This document shows, one piece after another, positions 1 through 6,915 of a stretch of DNA of 19,759 nucleotides. The DNA comes from SMAG-U1939 sp036376595 (lineage in GTDB: Bacteria; Chloroflexota; Ktedonobacteria; Ktedonobacterales; JADMIN01). Position 1 is the stretch's first letter. The number at the start of each line of letters is the position of its first letter. The DNA is taken from NCBI GenBank assembly GCA_036376595.1, contig DASVAA010000152.1:1-19759 (forward strand), in the 5' to 3' direction. The notes beneath the pieces were generated by a model. The model did no database searches and was not told the DNA's origin. It was given only the letters and a program-made list of their open reading frames with translations. The position numbers were made by a program, and so were the translations under genes.

Positions 1-64
1 TGCGCTTGAGGTACTTGCGGCGTTCGTCAATCGTCATCTGCTCGTCGTCGTCGGCCACCGCCAT
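1..64 (-). CDS. Transposase/integrase-like protein, N-terminus only (runs off left edge)
   Basis: Only 21 codons are inside the window, read leftward from an ATG at 64. The peptide begins MAVADDDEQMTIDERRKYLK. The segment MTIDERRKYLK resembles the N-terminus of integrase-type transposases of IS elements, from memory of such families rather than a search. The gene is followed outward (65-137) by two direct repeats that look like subterminal transposase-binding sites, which supports an IS end. The product would cut and join element ends. The catalytic domain lies outside the window, so the family cannot be fixed. Alternatively it is a chromosomal DNA-binding protein. Confidence 0.55.
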   Translation of the reverse strand, partial: MAVADDDEQMTIDERRKYLKR

Positions 65-74
65 GCTCGTGTCC

Positions 75-137
75 CCTCGGTAACATTTTCATTTGAGGGA
101 ACCGTACCAGCCTCGGTAACATTCTAGATGAGGGAAC
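75..137. repeat. Two direct subterminal repeats at a probable IS end
   Basis: Copies at 75-102 and 111-137 share CCTCGGTAACATT at the left and GAGGGAAC at the right, with a few differences and one indel between. They sit between the start of the transposase-like gene and the trp operon promoter, which is the usual place for repeated transposase-binding sites. The element probably ends near 137, only about 8 bp before the -35 box at 146. No inverted partner is visible because the rest of the element is outside the window. Confidence 0.55.
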
Positions 138-145
138 ACGCGCTC

Positions 146-175
146 TTGACGCGGCGTCTCAAGCGCAGGTATACT
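146..175 (+). promoter_or_regulatory. Sigma-70-type promoter of the trp operon
   Basis: The -35 box is TTGACG (146-151) and the -10 box is TATACT (170-175), with an 18-bp spacer. Transcription would start near 181-183, about 30 nt before the conserved 5' part of the T-box leader. This is the only strong promoter seen ahead of trpS, and trpE follows trpS by 24 nt, so it probably drives the whole operon. Confidence 0.75.
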
Positions 176-210
176 GCCGGTGAGTTCGTATATCACACTG
201 GCTTCGACCA

Positions 211-516
211 GGAAGAGTACGCGATCGAGCGGCAGCCACAGCGAGCCGGGACGGTGTAAGCCGGCGCTGGCGCCACGCGGAATGGTCCTGGGAGCCGCGG
301 CCCGAGCGGTGCGCTGATGCGGCGTGTTGTAGGGCTAGCCGGGTGCCTCCCGTTAGCGAGGCGGAGCATCGGCAGCGCAACGCGTGCCCGTGCTCACGGA
401 GGAGCCTGCCCATCTCACGCGCCGTTTGCCTGCGCGTGTGGGTGAGGGCGGCTCGCATCAGGGTGGTACCACGAAGGTCACGGCCTCTCGTCCCTCACAG
501 GACGAGGGGCTTTTTT
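211..516 (+). ncRNA. T-box riboswitch, tryptophan specificity
   Basis: The leader RNA senses uncharged tRNA-Trp. Stem I begins with an AGTA motif (216-219) and has a GGTGTAAGCC-type distal segment (253-262). On its 3' side a specifier TGG lies at 283-285 within GGAATGGTCC. The T-box AGGGTGGTACCACG is at 460-473. The antiterminator can be drawn exactly: AGGG (460-463) pairs with CCCT (492-495), ACGA (471-474) pairs with TCGT (488-491), and a TGGTACC bulge (464-470) stays free to bind the tRNA CCA end. It is mutually exclusive with the terminator at 484-516. The gene that follows is tryptophanyl-tRNA synthetase, which fits the UGG specifier. The variable T-box base is U (467), which would meet the usual tRNA-Trp discriminator G as a wobble pair. 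Confidence 0.93.
484..516 (+). terminator. T-box intrinsic terminator
   Basis: A 10-bp stem, CCTCTCGTCC (484-493) with GGACGAGGGG (500-509) including one G-T pair, closes a 6-nt loop. It is followed by a run of six T (511-516). Its 5' arm is shared with the antiterminator, so it forms when tRNA-Trp is charged. Confidence 0.93.
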
Positions 517-604
517 GTTGGGTTTCGATTGATCCTCATCCCGTCCCAGAGGCGCGGCTCTCGCCGCTACAACGTGGGGCGAGAAGAGGAGATGGCGAGA
601 CATC

Positions 605-658
605 GGGGCGTCCGGTGGACGCCCGGCAGGTTTCGTAGGGGCGTCCGGTGGACGCCCG
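605..658 (+). repeat. Twin identical palindromic repeats in the trpS 5' UTR
   Basis: Two identical 21-nt units lie at 605-625 and 638-658, offset by 33 nt. Each is a hairpin with arms GGGCGTCC and GGACGCCC around a GGT loop, flanked by G and G. The second copy is preceded by GTA (635-637), as in the other palindromic repeats of this window. They lie between the T-box terminator and the trpS ribosome binding site (about 664-673), so they are transcribed. The rest of 517-682 shows no gene. Confidence 0.85.
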
Positions 659-682
659 TTCGCAGGGAGGGAGTGCATCGGT

Positions 683-1720
683 ATGAGCGCGACCGCCACA
701 TCGCCCGCCGGCCAGGCGGCGCAGCGCGCGGAGCAGCCCAGGTGCCCGCGCGTCTTCTCAGGCATTCAGCCGTCGAATACGCCGACGCTGGGCAATTACA
801 TCGGCGCGATCCGTCACTGGGTTGCCGACCAGGAGGTCTACGACAATATCTTCTGCGTCGTCGATCTGCACGCCATCACCGTGCCGCAGAACCCGGCCGA
901 GCTGCGCGCGAACACCCGCGAGCTGGCCGCGCTGCTCGTCGCCTGCGGCATCGATCCCAAGCGCAGCGCGCTCTTCGTGCAGTCCCACATACCAGAGCAT
1001 GCTGAGCTAGCATGGATTCTCGGCTGTGTGACACCAACCGGTTGGCTGAACCGCATGACGCAGTTCAAGATCAAGGCCGGCGAGGAGCGCGAGAGCGCCA
1101 GCGCGGGCCTCTACACCTACCCGGTGCTGATGGCCGCCGACATCCTGATCTACCACACCGACATCGTGCCCGTCGGCGAGGACCAGATGCAGCACGTCGA
1201 GCTGACGCGCGACATCGCCAACGCCTTCAACTACCGCTTCGGCGAGACCTTCACCGAGCCCAAGGCGCTGATCCGGGAGGTTGGCGCGCGCATCATGGCG
1301 CTCGACGAGCCGGAGAAGAAGATGAGCAAGAGCGGCAGCGAGGGGTCGTACATCAGTCTGCTCGATACGCCGGCGGCGATCCGCAAGAAGATCGCGCGCG
1401 CGACCACCGACTCCGAGCGCACCATCGTCTTCGACGAGGGCCGCCCTGGCATCTACAACCTGCTGACGATCTATGAGGCGCTGGGCACTGAGACACCAGA
1501 GCAGATCGAGGCGCAGTTCGCCGGCAAGGGCTACAAGGAGTTCAAGCAGGCGCTGGCGGATCGCATCATCGCCACGCTGGAGCCGATCCAGACACGCTAC
1601 ACCGCGCTGGTGAGCGCGCCGGGCGAGCTGGATCGCATCCTGGCCGAGGGTGTCGAGCGCGTGCGACCGATCGCCCAGCGAACGCTGCGCACGGTCAAAG
1701 AGCGCGTCGGCCTGCTCTAG
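683..1720 (+). CDS. trpS: Tryptophanyl-tRNA synthetase
   Basis: Class I aminoacyl-tRNA synthetase that charges tRNA-Trp with tryptophan in the cytoplasm; 345 residues, usual size. The HIGH-equivalent is PTLGNYIG at about residues 34-41 and the KMSKS loop is at 213-217. The TrpRS signature GIQPSNTPTLGNYIGA is intact, after a poorly conserved N-terminal extension of about 20 residues. The ATG at 683 is preceded by AGGGAGGGAG (664-673). The gene is the first in the operon, directly downstream of the UGG T-box, so its expression should rise when charged tRNA-Trp is scarce. trpE begins 24 nt after its stop. Confidence 0.96.
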   Translation: MSATATSPAGQAAQRAEQPRCPRVFSGIQPSNTPTLGNYIGAIRHWVADQEVYDNIFCVVDLHAITVPQNPAELRANTRELAALLVACGIDPKRSALFVQSHIPEHAELAWILGCVTPTGWLNRMTQFKIKAGEERESASAGLYTYPVLMAADILIYHTDIVPVGEDQMQHVELTRDIANAFNYRFGETFTEPKALIREVGARIMALDEPEKKMSKSGSEGSYISLLDTPAAIRKKIARATTDSERTIVFDEGRPGIYNLLTIYEALGTETPEQIEAQFAGKGYKEFKQALADRIIATLEPIQTRYTALVSAPGELDRILAEGVERVRPIAQRTLRTVKERVGLL

Positions 1721-1744
1721 GGCAGGGATGAATCGAGGCATACC

Positions 1745-3397
1745 ATGAACGCACCGGCACGAGAACAACCAGCGGACGCGCCCGCGACGAACGCGGGCGA
1801 TGGGCGCCGCGCGGCGCTCGTGCCGGTCTGGCGCGAGGTCGCCGCCGACCTGGAGACGCCGGTCTCGGCGTACCTCAAGCTGGCGCGCGGGCGCTACGGC
1901 TTCTTGCTGGAGAGCGTGGAGGGCGGCGAACGGATCGCGCGCTACTCGTTTGCTGGCACTGAGCCGTACCTCGTGCTGCGTGCCGGCGATGGCACAGCGG
2001 AGTACCGCTGGCGCGATGGCCGCGTCGAGCGCCGTGCCTGCGCCGATCCGCTCGCAGCGGTGCGTGCCGAGCTGGAGCGCCGGCCGGTCCTGCGCGTGCC
2101 TGGGATGCCGCGCTTCGCTGGCGGCGCGGTGGGCTACCTGGCCTACGAGGCGGCGGCGCGCTTCGAGCAGGCGGTGCCGATTCCGGCGGAGGACCCGCTG
2201 CGAGTGCCTGAGGCGGTCTTCTGCTTCCACGATACGCTGCTGATCTTCGACCACGCGCACCGCACCGCGCGGCTGCTGGCCTACGCCGACCTCAATGCCG
2301 CCGGTGGCGACGAGGCCCGTGCGCGTGAGGCGGCCGAAGCGCGGCTAGACACGCTAGAGCACCGGCTGGCGCGGCCCGTCCCGCGGCTGCGCCCGCGCCC
2401 GGCACCCGGCGTCGCGGCCGCCATGCCAGCATCGCCGCTTGCCGCGCGTGAGGCGTACGAGGCGGCCGTGCGGCGCATCCGGGAGTATGTGTACGCGGGC
2501 GACTGCTTCCAGGTGGTGCCGTCGCGGCGCATTGCCCGGCCGCACCGCGCGCACCCATTCGCCGTCTATCGCGCGCTGCGCTCCATCAACCCCTCGCCCT
2601 ACCTCTTCTACCTCGCGCTGGACGACATCCAGATCGCCGGTGCCTCTCCGGAGCTGCTGGTGCGTGTGGAGGACGGCGAGGTGGCGATCCACCCGATCGC
2701 CGGCACGCGGCGGCGCGACCCCGATCCAGCATGCGACGCGGCGCTCGAAGCCGAGCTGCGCGCCGACCCCAAGGAGCGCGCCGAGCATGTGATGCTGGTG
2801 GACCTGGGCCGCAACGATGTGGGGCGCGTGGCACAGCCGGGCAGCGTGCGCGTGACGCAATTGCTCGACGTGGAGCGTTACTCGCACGTCATGCATCTTG
2901 TCTCGCACGTCACCGGGCGGCTGCGACCGGGGCTTTCGGCCTACGACGCGCTGCGCGCCGGCTTCCCGGCAGGCACGCTGACGGGCGCGCCCAAGGTGCG
3001 CGCGATGCAGATCATCGCCGAGCTGGAAGGCCAGCGCCGCGGCGTCTACGGTGGCGCCATCGGCTACCTTGGCTTCGACGGCACGCTCGACACCTGCATC
3101 GCCATCCGCACGCTGGTCTTCAAGGACGGCGTGGCGTACGCGCAGGCCGGCGGCGGCATCGTGGCGGACTCCGAGCCATATGCCGAGTTCCTCGAAACCG
3201 AGAACAAGCTCGGCGCCGTGCTGCGCGCGCTCGATCTGGCTGAGGCGCAGCATGGCGGCATCAGCGCGACTAATTCCGCGCCCACTGTCTCCCGCGCGCG
3301 TAGTGTAGCGACGAAGCCCACGGTCGCGGCGAAGTCCTCATCGCGCCATGCTGTATCGGCGAGGCCCGCCTCGCCCTCGTCAGGAGGCGCCCGATGA
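1745..3397 (+). CDS. trpE: Anthranilate synthase component I
   Basis: Converts chorismate and ammonia (supplied by TrpG) to anthranilate, the first committed step of tryptophan synthesis. It is 550 residues. The N-terminal regulatory half carries the LLES motif (54-57) that in the family binds feedback tryptophan, so the enzyme is probably inhibited by its end product. The chorismate-binding half has PIAGTRRRDPDP, LVDLGRNDVGRV, FPAGTLTGAPKVRAM, YGGAIGYLGFDG and QAGGGIVADSEP, all intact. The family fold ends near ENKLGAVLRALDLAEAQ. The last 45 or so residues are an Ala/Ser/Arg-rich tail encoded partly by a dispersed palindromic repeat (3353-3376). The stop overlaps the trpG start (ATGA, 3394-3397), implying coupled translation of the two subunits. 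Confidence 0.96.
   Translation: MNAPAREQPADAPATNAGDGRRAALVPVWREVAADLETPVSAYLKLARGRYGFLLESVEGGERIARYSFAGTEPYLVLRAGDGTAEYRWRDGRVERRACADPLAAVRAELERRPVLRVPGMPRFAGGAVGYLAYEAAARFEQAVPIPAEDPLRVPEAVFCFHDTLLIFDHAHRTARLLAYADLNAAGGDEARAREAAEARLDTLEHRLARPVPRLRPRPAPGVAAAMPASPLAAREAYEAAVRRIREYVYAGDCFQVVPSRRIARPHRAHPFAVYRALRSINPSPYLFYLALDDIQIAGASPELLVRVEDGEVAIHPIAGTRRRDPDPACDAALEAELRADPKERAEHVMLVDLGRNDVGRVAQPGSVRVTQLLDVERYSHVMHLVSHVTGRLRPGLSAYDALRAGFPAGTLTGAPKVRAMQIIAELEGQRRGVYGGAIGYLGFDGTLDTCIAIRTLVFKDGVAYAQAGGGIVADSEPYAEFLETENKLGAVLRALDLAEAQHGGISATNSAPTVSRARSVATKPTVAAKSSSRHAVSARPASPSSGGAR
3353..3376 (+). repeat. 24-nt palindromic repeat inside the trpE 3' end
   Basis: GTATC is followed by arms GGCGAGGC and GCCTCGCC (3358-3375) around a CC loop and a final C. 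It has the same architecture and length as the three copies before trpC (6916-7001). It is read in frame as part of the TrpE tail. A degenerate relative, GTAGCGACGAAGCCC, is at about 3305-3319. Confidence 0.8.
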
Positions 3398-4032
3398 TCC
3401 TGCTGATCGATAACTACGACAGCTTCACCTACAACCTCTACCAGTACCTCAGCGAGCTGGGCGCCGAGGTGCTGGTGCGCCGCAACGACGCCATCACGGT
3501 CGCCGAGGCCGAGGCGCTGGCGCCCTCGCATCTGGTCGTCTCGCCAGGACCCTGCACGCCCGCCGAGGCTGGCGTCGCCAACGCGCTGATTGCCGCGCTC
3601 GGCCCGCGCGTGCCCACCCTCGGCGTCTGCCTGGGCCACCAGTGCATCGGCGCGGTCTACGGCGGGCGTGTCGTCCGCGGGCCGGAGCCGGTACATGGCA
3701 AGACGGCGCTGGTCACGCACGACGGCAACGGCCTCTTCGCCGGGCTGCCCAATCCCTTCGAGGCGATGCGCTACCACAGTCTGATCGTCGAGCGCGCCAC
3801 GCTGCCCGGCTGCCTCATCGTCACCGCTGAGACCGGCGACGAGCTGATCATGGCGCTGCGCCACCGCGAGCATCCGGTCTACGGCGTCCAGTTCCACCCC
3901 GAATCGATCCTCACCGCCGCCGGCAAGGACCTGCTGCGCAACTTCCTGGAGTCCTCACCCCCGGCCCCTCTCCTCTGCGGAGGCGAAGGGAGCCAGATCG
4001 CGCTGAGCGGAGCGCGCGGAGGTGGCCGATGA
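3394..4032 (+). CDS. trpG: Anthranilate synthase component II (glutamine amidotransferase)
   Basis: Class I glutamine amidotransferase that hydrolyses glutamine and passes ammonia to TrpE. It is 212 residues. The catalytic triad is visible: Cys79 in GVCLGHQ, and His168 and Glu170 in VQFHPES. The oxyanion segment SPGPCTP is at about 50-56. A HYHSL-like RYHSL (126-130) is present. The normal fold ends near LLRNFLE (about residue 186). The remaining 26 or so residues (SSPPAPLLCGGEGSQIALSG and on) have no counterpart in typical TrpG and look repeat-derived. The start overlaps the trpE stop and the stop overlaps the start of the next gene (ATGA, 4029-4032). As no separate pabA is visible, a dual role in folate synthesis is possible but cannot be judged here. 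Confidence 0.95.
   Translation: MILLIDNYDSFTYNLYQYLSELGAEVLVRRNDAITVAEAEALAPSHLVVSPGPCTPAEAGVANALIAALGPRVPTLGVCLGHQCIGAVYGGRVVRGPEPVHGKTALVTHDGNGLFAGLPNPFEAMRYHSLIVERATLPGCLIVTAETGDELIMALRHREHPVYGVQFHPESILTAAGKDLLRNFLESSPPAPLLCGGEGSQIALSGARGGGR
3949..4028 (+). repeat. Repeat-like GC-rich tail sequence of trpG
   Basis: The stretch starts with a CCTCACCCCCGGCCCCTCTC-type sequence, followed by CCTCTGCGGAGG and GAAGGGAG. These allow imperfect CCCTCTCC/GGAGGCGAAGGGAG pairing. It resembles a repeat often seen between genes of Chloroflexota genomes (recalled, not searched). It is read in frame as the non-conserved TrpG tail. Confidence 0.4.
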
Positions 4033-4760
4033 CGACGTCATCACCATCGCTCACCTTCCGCTATGCGCCAGACGTGCTGGCGCGCTATCCGGCGACCACC
4101 GGGGGCGTGCTGATCGCGCGCGGCCCGCGCAACGGTCCGACGCCCGCGGTGCTGCGTGCGGCATACGAGGCCGAGCAGCGCGCCGCCCTCGCGCGTATCG
4201 GCACTACGCCCCTCAGCGCGATCGCGTCGCTGGCCGCGTGGCGCGGCACGTTCCGCGGTTTCGGCGTGGACCCGACGCAGATTCGCAGCGCACCGGAGGC
4301 GCTGCTGCGGCGGCTGACCAAGAAGGGCGACATTCCGAGCATCAATCTGCTGGTGGACCTGGGCAATCTGGTGAGCATCCGCTATGCGCTGCCGGTGGCG
4401 ATCTTCGACGCGTGCGTCATCACCGGCGGCCTCACGGTGCGCTTCGCCGACGGCGCCGAGCGGTTCACCGAGCTGAGCGCGACTGAGGTGGAGCATCCGC
4501 AGCCGGGCGAGGTGATCTTCGCCGACGACACGGGCCTGGTGGCAGCGCGGCGCTGGCGCTGGTGCTGGCGACAGAGCGCGCAGAGCGCGGCGCACCCCGA
4601 CACAACCGCGGCGATCGTCACCATCGAGGCGCAGCATGCGGGCGGCCATGCGGCGGTCGAAGCGGCCCAGCGCGACCTGCTGGCGCTGCTCCACGAGTAC
4701 GCGGGTGGTGCACACGAGGCCGCGCTGCTCGATGCGAGCAATCCAACGCTGTCGGGATAG
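4029..4760 (+). CDS. Solo B3/4-domain protein (PheRS beta-subunit editing-domain homologue)
   Basis: 243 residues matching the stand-alone B3/4 family (COG3382-type). In phenylalanyl-tRNA synthetase this domain forms the editing site that clears mischarged tRNA. Evidence is the central segment NLLVDLGNLVSIRYALPVAIFD (about residues 105-126), which parallels the NxVVDxTNYxxxxxGxPxHAFD motif of PheT B3/4, and a later WRQS motif (about 177-180) typical of solo members. The start codon overlaps the trpG stop (ATGA), so it is cotranslated within the trp operon. Solo members are thought to act on free or mischarged aminoacyl-tRNAs, but the substrate is not established. Its position next to trpS suggests an aminoacyl-tRNA quality-control role (inference). 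No signal peptide is seen. Confidence 0.82.
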   Translation: MTTSSPSLTFRYAPDVLARYPATTGGVLIARGPRNGPTPAVLRAAYEAEQRAALARIGTTPLSAIASLAAWRGTFRGFGVDPTQIRSAPEALLRRLTKKGDIPSINLLVDLGNLVSIRYALPVAIFDACVITGGLTVRFADGAERFTELSATEVEHPQPGEVIFADDTGLVAARRWRWCWRQSAQSAAHPDTTAAIVTIEAQHAGGHAAVEAAQRDLLALLHEYAGGAHEAALLDASNPTLSG

Positions 4761-4785
4761 GAGGGCGCTTACTTTCTCTTCCCCC

Positions 4786-4807
4786 TCTCCGCGTCCTCCG
4801 CGTTCCC
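4786..4807. repeat. Short GCGTCCTCC-type repeat before trpD
   Basis: CTCCGCGTCCTCCGCGTTC lies in the 76-nt gap between the B3/4 gene and trpD. On the minus strand it reads AACGCGGAGGACGCGGAG, the same motif type as the repeats inside trpA (11150-11322). It is transcribed but not translated here. Confidence 0.55.
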
Positions 4808-4836
4808 CGCACACCTTAGACCGAGGAGACACCCTG

Positions 4837-5877
4837 ATGATACGTGAAGCGATTGCCCACCTGGTGGCCGGCGGCTCGCTCAGCGAGACCGAGGCCGCCG
4901 CGGCGATGGACGAGATGATGAGTGGCACGGCCACGCCCTCGCAGCTCGGCGCCTTTCTCATGGCGCTGCGACTCAAGGGCGAGACCGTGGACGAGGTGAC
5001 GGGACTTGCCCGTGTGATGCGCGAGAAGGCGCTGCACGTGCCACTCTCCAGCACGGTTCACGCGGTGGATACCTGCGGCACCGGCGGCGACTCGGCCGGC
5101 ACCTTCAACGTCTCGACCGCCGCGGGACTGCTCGTCGCGGCGATGGGCCAGCCGGTCGCCAAGCACGGCAACCGCGCCGCCACCAGTCGCTGCGGCAGCG
5201 CCGACGTGCTGGAGGCGCTGGGCGTCAAGCTGGAGCTGGGGCCGGAGGACGTGGCGGCGTGTGTCGAGCAGGTGGGCTTCGGCTTCATGTTCGCGCCGAC
5301 CTACCATCCCGCAATGCGCCACGTCGGCCCCACGCGCCGTGAGATCGGTATCCGCACTGTCTTCAACATCCTGGGGCCGCTGACCAACCCGGCTGGCGCG
5401 CGCTACCAGGTGCTCGGCGTGGCCGATCCGTCGCTGCTCTCGCTGATGGGCGAGTCACTGCTGCGGCTGGGCTGCGAGCGGGCGCTGATAGTGCATGGCG
5501 ACGACGGCGTGGACGAGCTTTCGCTGAGCGCGCCGACCCGCGTCGTCGAGGTGCGCGGGCGCGAGGGGGACGTGATCGAGTACACCATCACGCCGGAGGA
5601 GTTGGGCCTGGAGCGCCGCGACCACGACGCGGTGCGCGGCGGCGACGCGCAGCAGAACGCGGCGGTGATGCGCGGCACGCTGCGCGGCGAGCAGCACAGC
5701 GCGATCCCCGACATGGTCGCGCTCAACGCCGGCGCCGCGCTCTACGCCACAGGACGCGCCGAGACCCCGCGCGACGGCGTGCGCCAGGCGGCGGATGCGC
5801 TCGCCACCGGCCGCGCCGCAACCACCCTGGATGCGCTGGTCGCCATGACCCGCGCTCTTGCTCCCATCAGCGCCTAG
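4837..5877 (+). CDS. trpD: Anthranilate phosphoribosyltransferase
   Basis: Transfers the phosphoribosyl group of PRPP to anthranilate, the second step of the pathway. It is 346 residues, the usual length. The PRPP/pyrophosphate-binding loop GTGGD is at 81-85 within DTCGTGGDSAGTFNVST. The KHGNRAATSRCGSADVLEALG segment (109-129) and the PTYHPAMRHVGPTRREIGIRT anthranilate-site region are intact. The open frame continues upstream to 4636, overlapping the B3/4 gene. The ATG at 4837 is chosen because MIREAIAHL is the conserved family start and GAGGAGA (4823-4829) lies 7 nt before it. Confidence 0.96.
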   Translation: MIREAIAHLVAGGSLSETEAAAAMDEMMSGTATPSQLGAFLMALRLKGETVDEVTGLARVMREKALHVPLSSTVHAVDTCGTGGDSAGTFNVSTAAGLLVAAMGQPVAKHGNRAATSRCGSADVLEALGVKLELGPEDVAACVEQVGFGFMFAPTYHPAMRHVGPTRREIGIRTVFNILGPLTNPAGARYQVLGVADPSLLSLMGESLLRLGCERALIVHGDDGVDELSLSAPTRVVEVRGREGDVIEYTITPEELGLERRDHDAVRGGDAQQNAAVMRGTLRGEQHSAIPDMVALNAGAALYATGRAETPRDGVRQAADALATGRAATTLDALVAMTRALAPISA

Positions 5878-5908
5878 CAGCAGGCATGCGTCTAGATGGA
5901 GGTGTCCA

Positions 5909-6910
5909 ATGTCCGTACCGCGATCCAATCTGCCGCGCTCGCGCCACTTCACGCTGGAGCCGCTGGCGCCCGGCGTCTACGCCGCGATTGCCGGTGCCGG
6001 CGGTGGCGCGATGTCCAACGCCGCGATCGTAGACCTTGGCGATCGCACGCTGGTCTTCGACACGTTCATGACGCCGCAAGCCGCCGCCGATCTGCGCGTC
6101 GCTGCCGAGGCGCTGACCGGCCATCCCGTCGCCTATGTCGTCAATTCCCATTGGCACGACGACCACGTGCGCGGCAATCAGATCTTCGCCGACGCCGAGA
6201 TCGTTGCTACCGACCGCACGAGCCTGTTGATGGCCGCGCGAGGACCGGAGAACATCGCCCGGCAGCGCGACCGCGTGCCTGCGCAGGTCGCCGCGCTGCG
6301 CGAACGCTGCGCCCAGGCGGCCGGCGAGCGCGAACGGGCGCGGCTGGCGCTCGAAATCAGCGAGGCGGAGGAGATTGCGGCGTCACTGCCGGAGCTGGAG
6401 CCGCAGCTGCCGGATCACACCTTCACCGAGCGGCTCATCTTCCGCGGTCCCGCGCGCGTGGCGGAGCTGTTGACTTATGGCGGCGGTCATACCGAGAGTG
6501 ATGCCTTCCTCTGGCTGCCGGCCGAGCGCATCCTGCTGGCCGGCGACCTCGTCGTCAGCCGGACGCATCCGCTGCTGATCTGGGGCGACCCCGATACGTG
6601 GCCCGGCATCCTCGACCGGCTGGCGGCGCTCGACCCAGCCACCGTCGTCCCCGGCCACGGACCCGTTGCGGGCGCCGAGAGTATCGCCGCCGTCCAGGAC
6701 TATCTCGCGGACCTGAGGCACCTTGCCGATGGACTGCTGGGCGCGGGCAACACGCCCGACGAGCTGGCCGAGGCGCCCATGCCCGAGGAGTACGCCGGCT
6801 GGGATGCGCCCGAGGTCTTCGCGCACAACATGCGCTTCCTGGGCGATCTGGCCCGCGACACCGTGCCAGAGTTCCTACGCTCGCTCGTGGTGGTAGATCC
6901 GCCGCGCTGA
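5909..6910 (+). CDS. Metallo-beta-lactamase-fold hydrolase
   Basis: 333 residues with the complete metal ligand set of the family: H81-x-H83-x-D85-H86 in NSHWHDDHVRGN, H194 in GGGHTESD, D213 in LAGDLVV and H250 in VPGHGP, so two zinc ions are expected. A long charged helical insert (about 115-165) precedes the third ligand, and the C-terminus ends in an acidic helical segment. No signal peptide is present. The substrate cannot be read from sequence; glyoxalase II-like, lactonase-like and other hydrolases share this pattern. The ATG at 5909 follows TGGAGGTG (5897-5904). The gene lies 31 nt after trpD and in the same direction, so it is probably cotranscribed, but no tryptophan-pathway step needs it. 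Confidence 0.88.
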   Translation: MSVPRSNLPRSRHFTLEPLAPGVYAAIAGAGGGAMSNAAIVDLGDRTLVFDTFMTPQAAADLRVAAEALTGHPVAYVVNSHWHDDHVRGNQIFADAEIVATDRTSLLMAARGPENIARQRDRVPAQVAALRERCAQAAGERERARLALEISEAEEIAASLPELEPQLPDHTFTERLIFRGPARVAELLTYGGGHTESDAFLWLPAERILLAGDLVVSRTHPLLIWGDPDTWPGILDRLAALDPATVVPGHGPVAGAESIAAVQDYLADLRHLADGLLGAGNTPDELAEAPMPEEYAGWDAPEVFAHNMRFLGDLARDTVPEFLRSLVVVDPPR

Positions 6911-6915
6911 TCGCG

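Noticed and set aside
1721..1744. Trp leader peptide attenuator before trpE
   Set aside because: The gap is only 24 nt with no Trp-codon run or terminator; control is explained by the T-box upstream of trpS.
1007..2260. 417-residue open frame on the minus strand
   Set aside because: It is antisense to trpS and trpE, which have clear conserved motifs. Long antisense frames are expected at this GC content, and its protein is Arg/Ala/His-rich without family features.
2354..3253. 299-residue open frame on the minus strand
   Set aside because: Antisense shadow of trpE with no recognisable domain or ribosome binding site.
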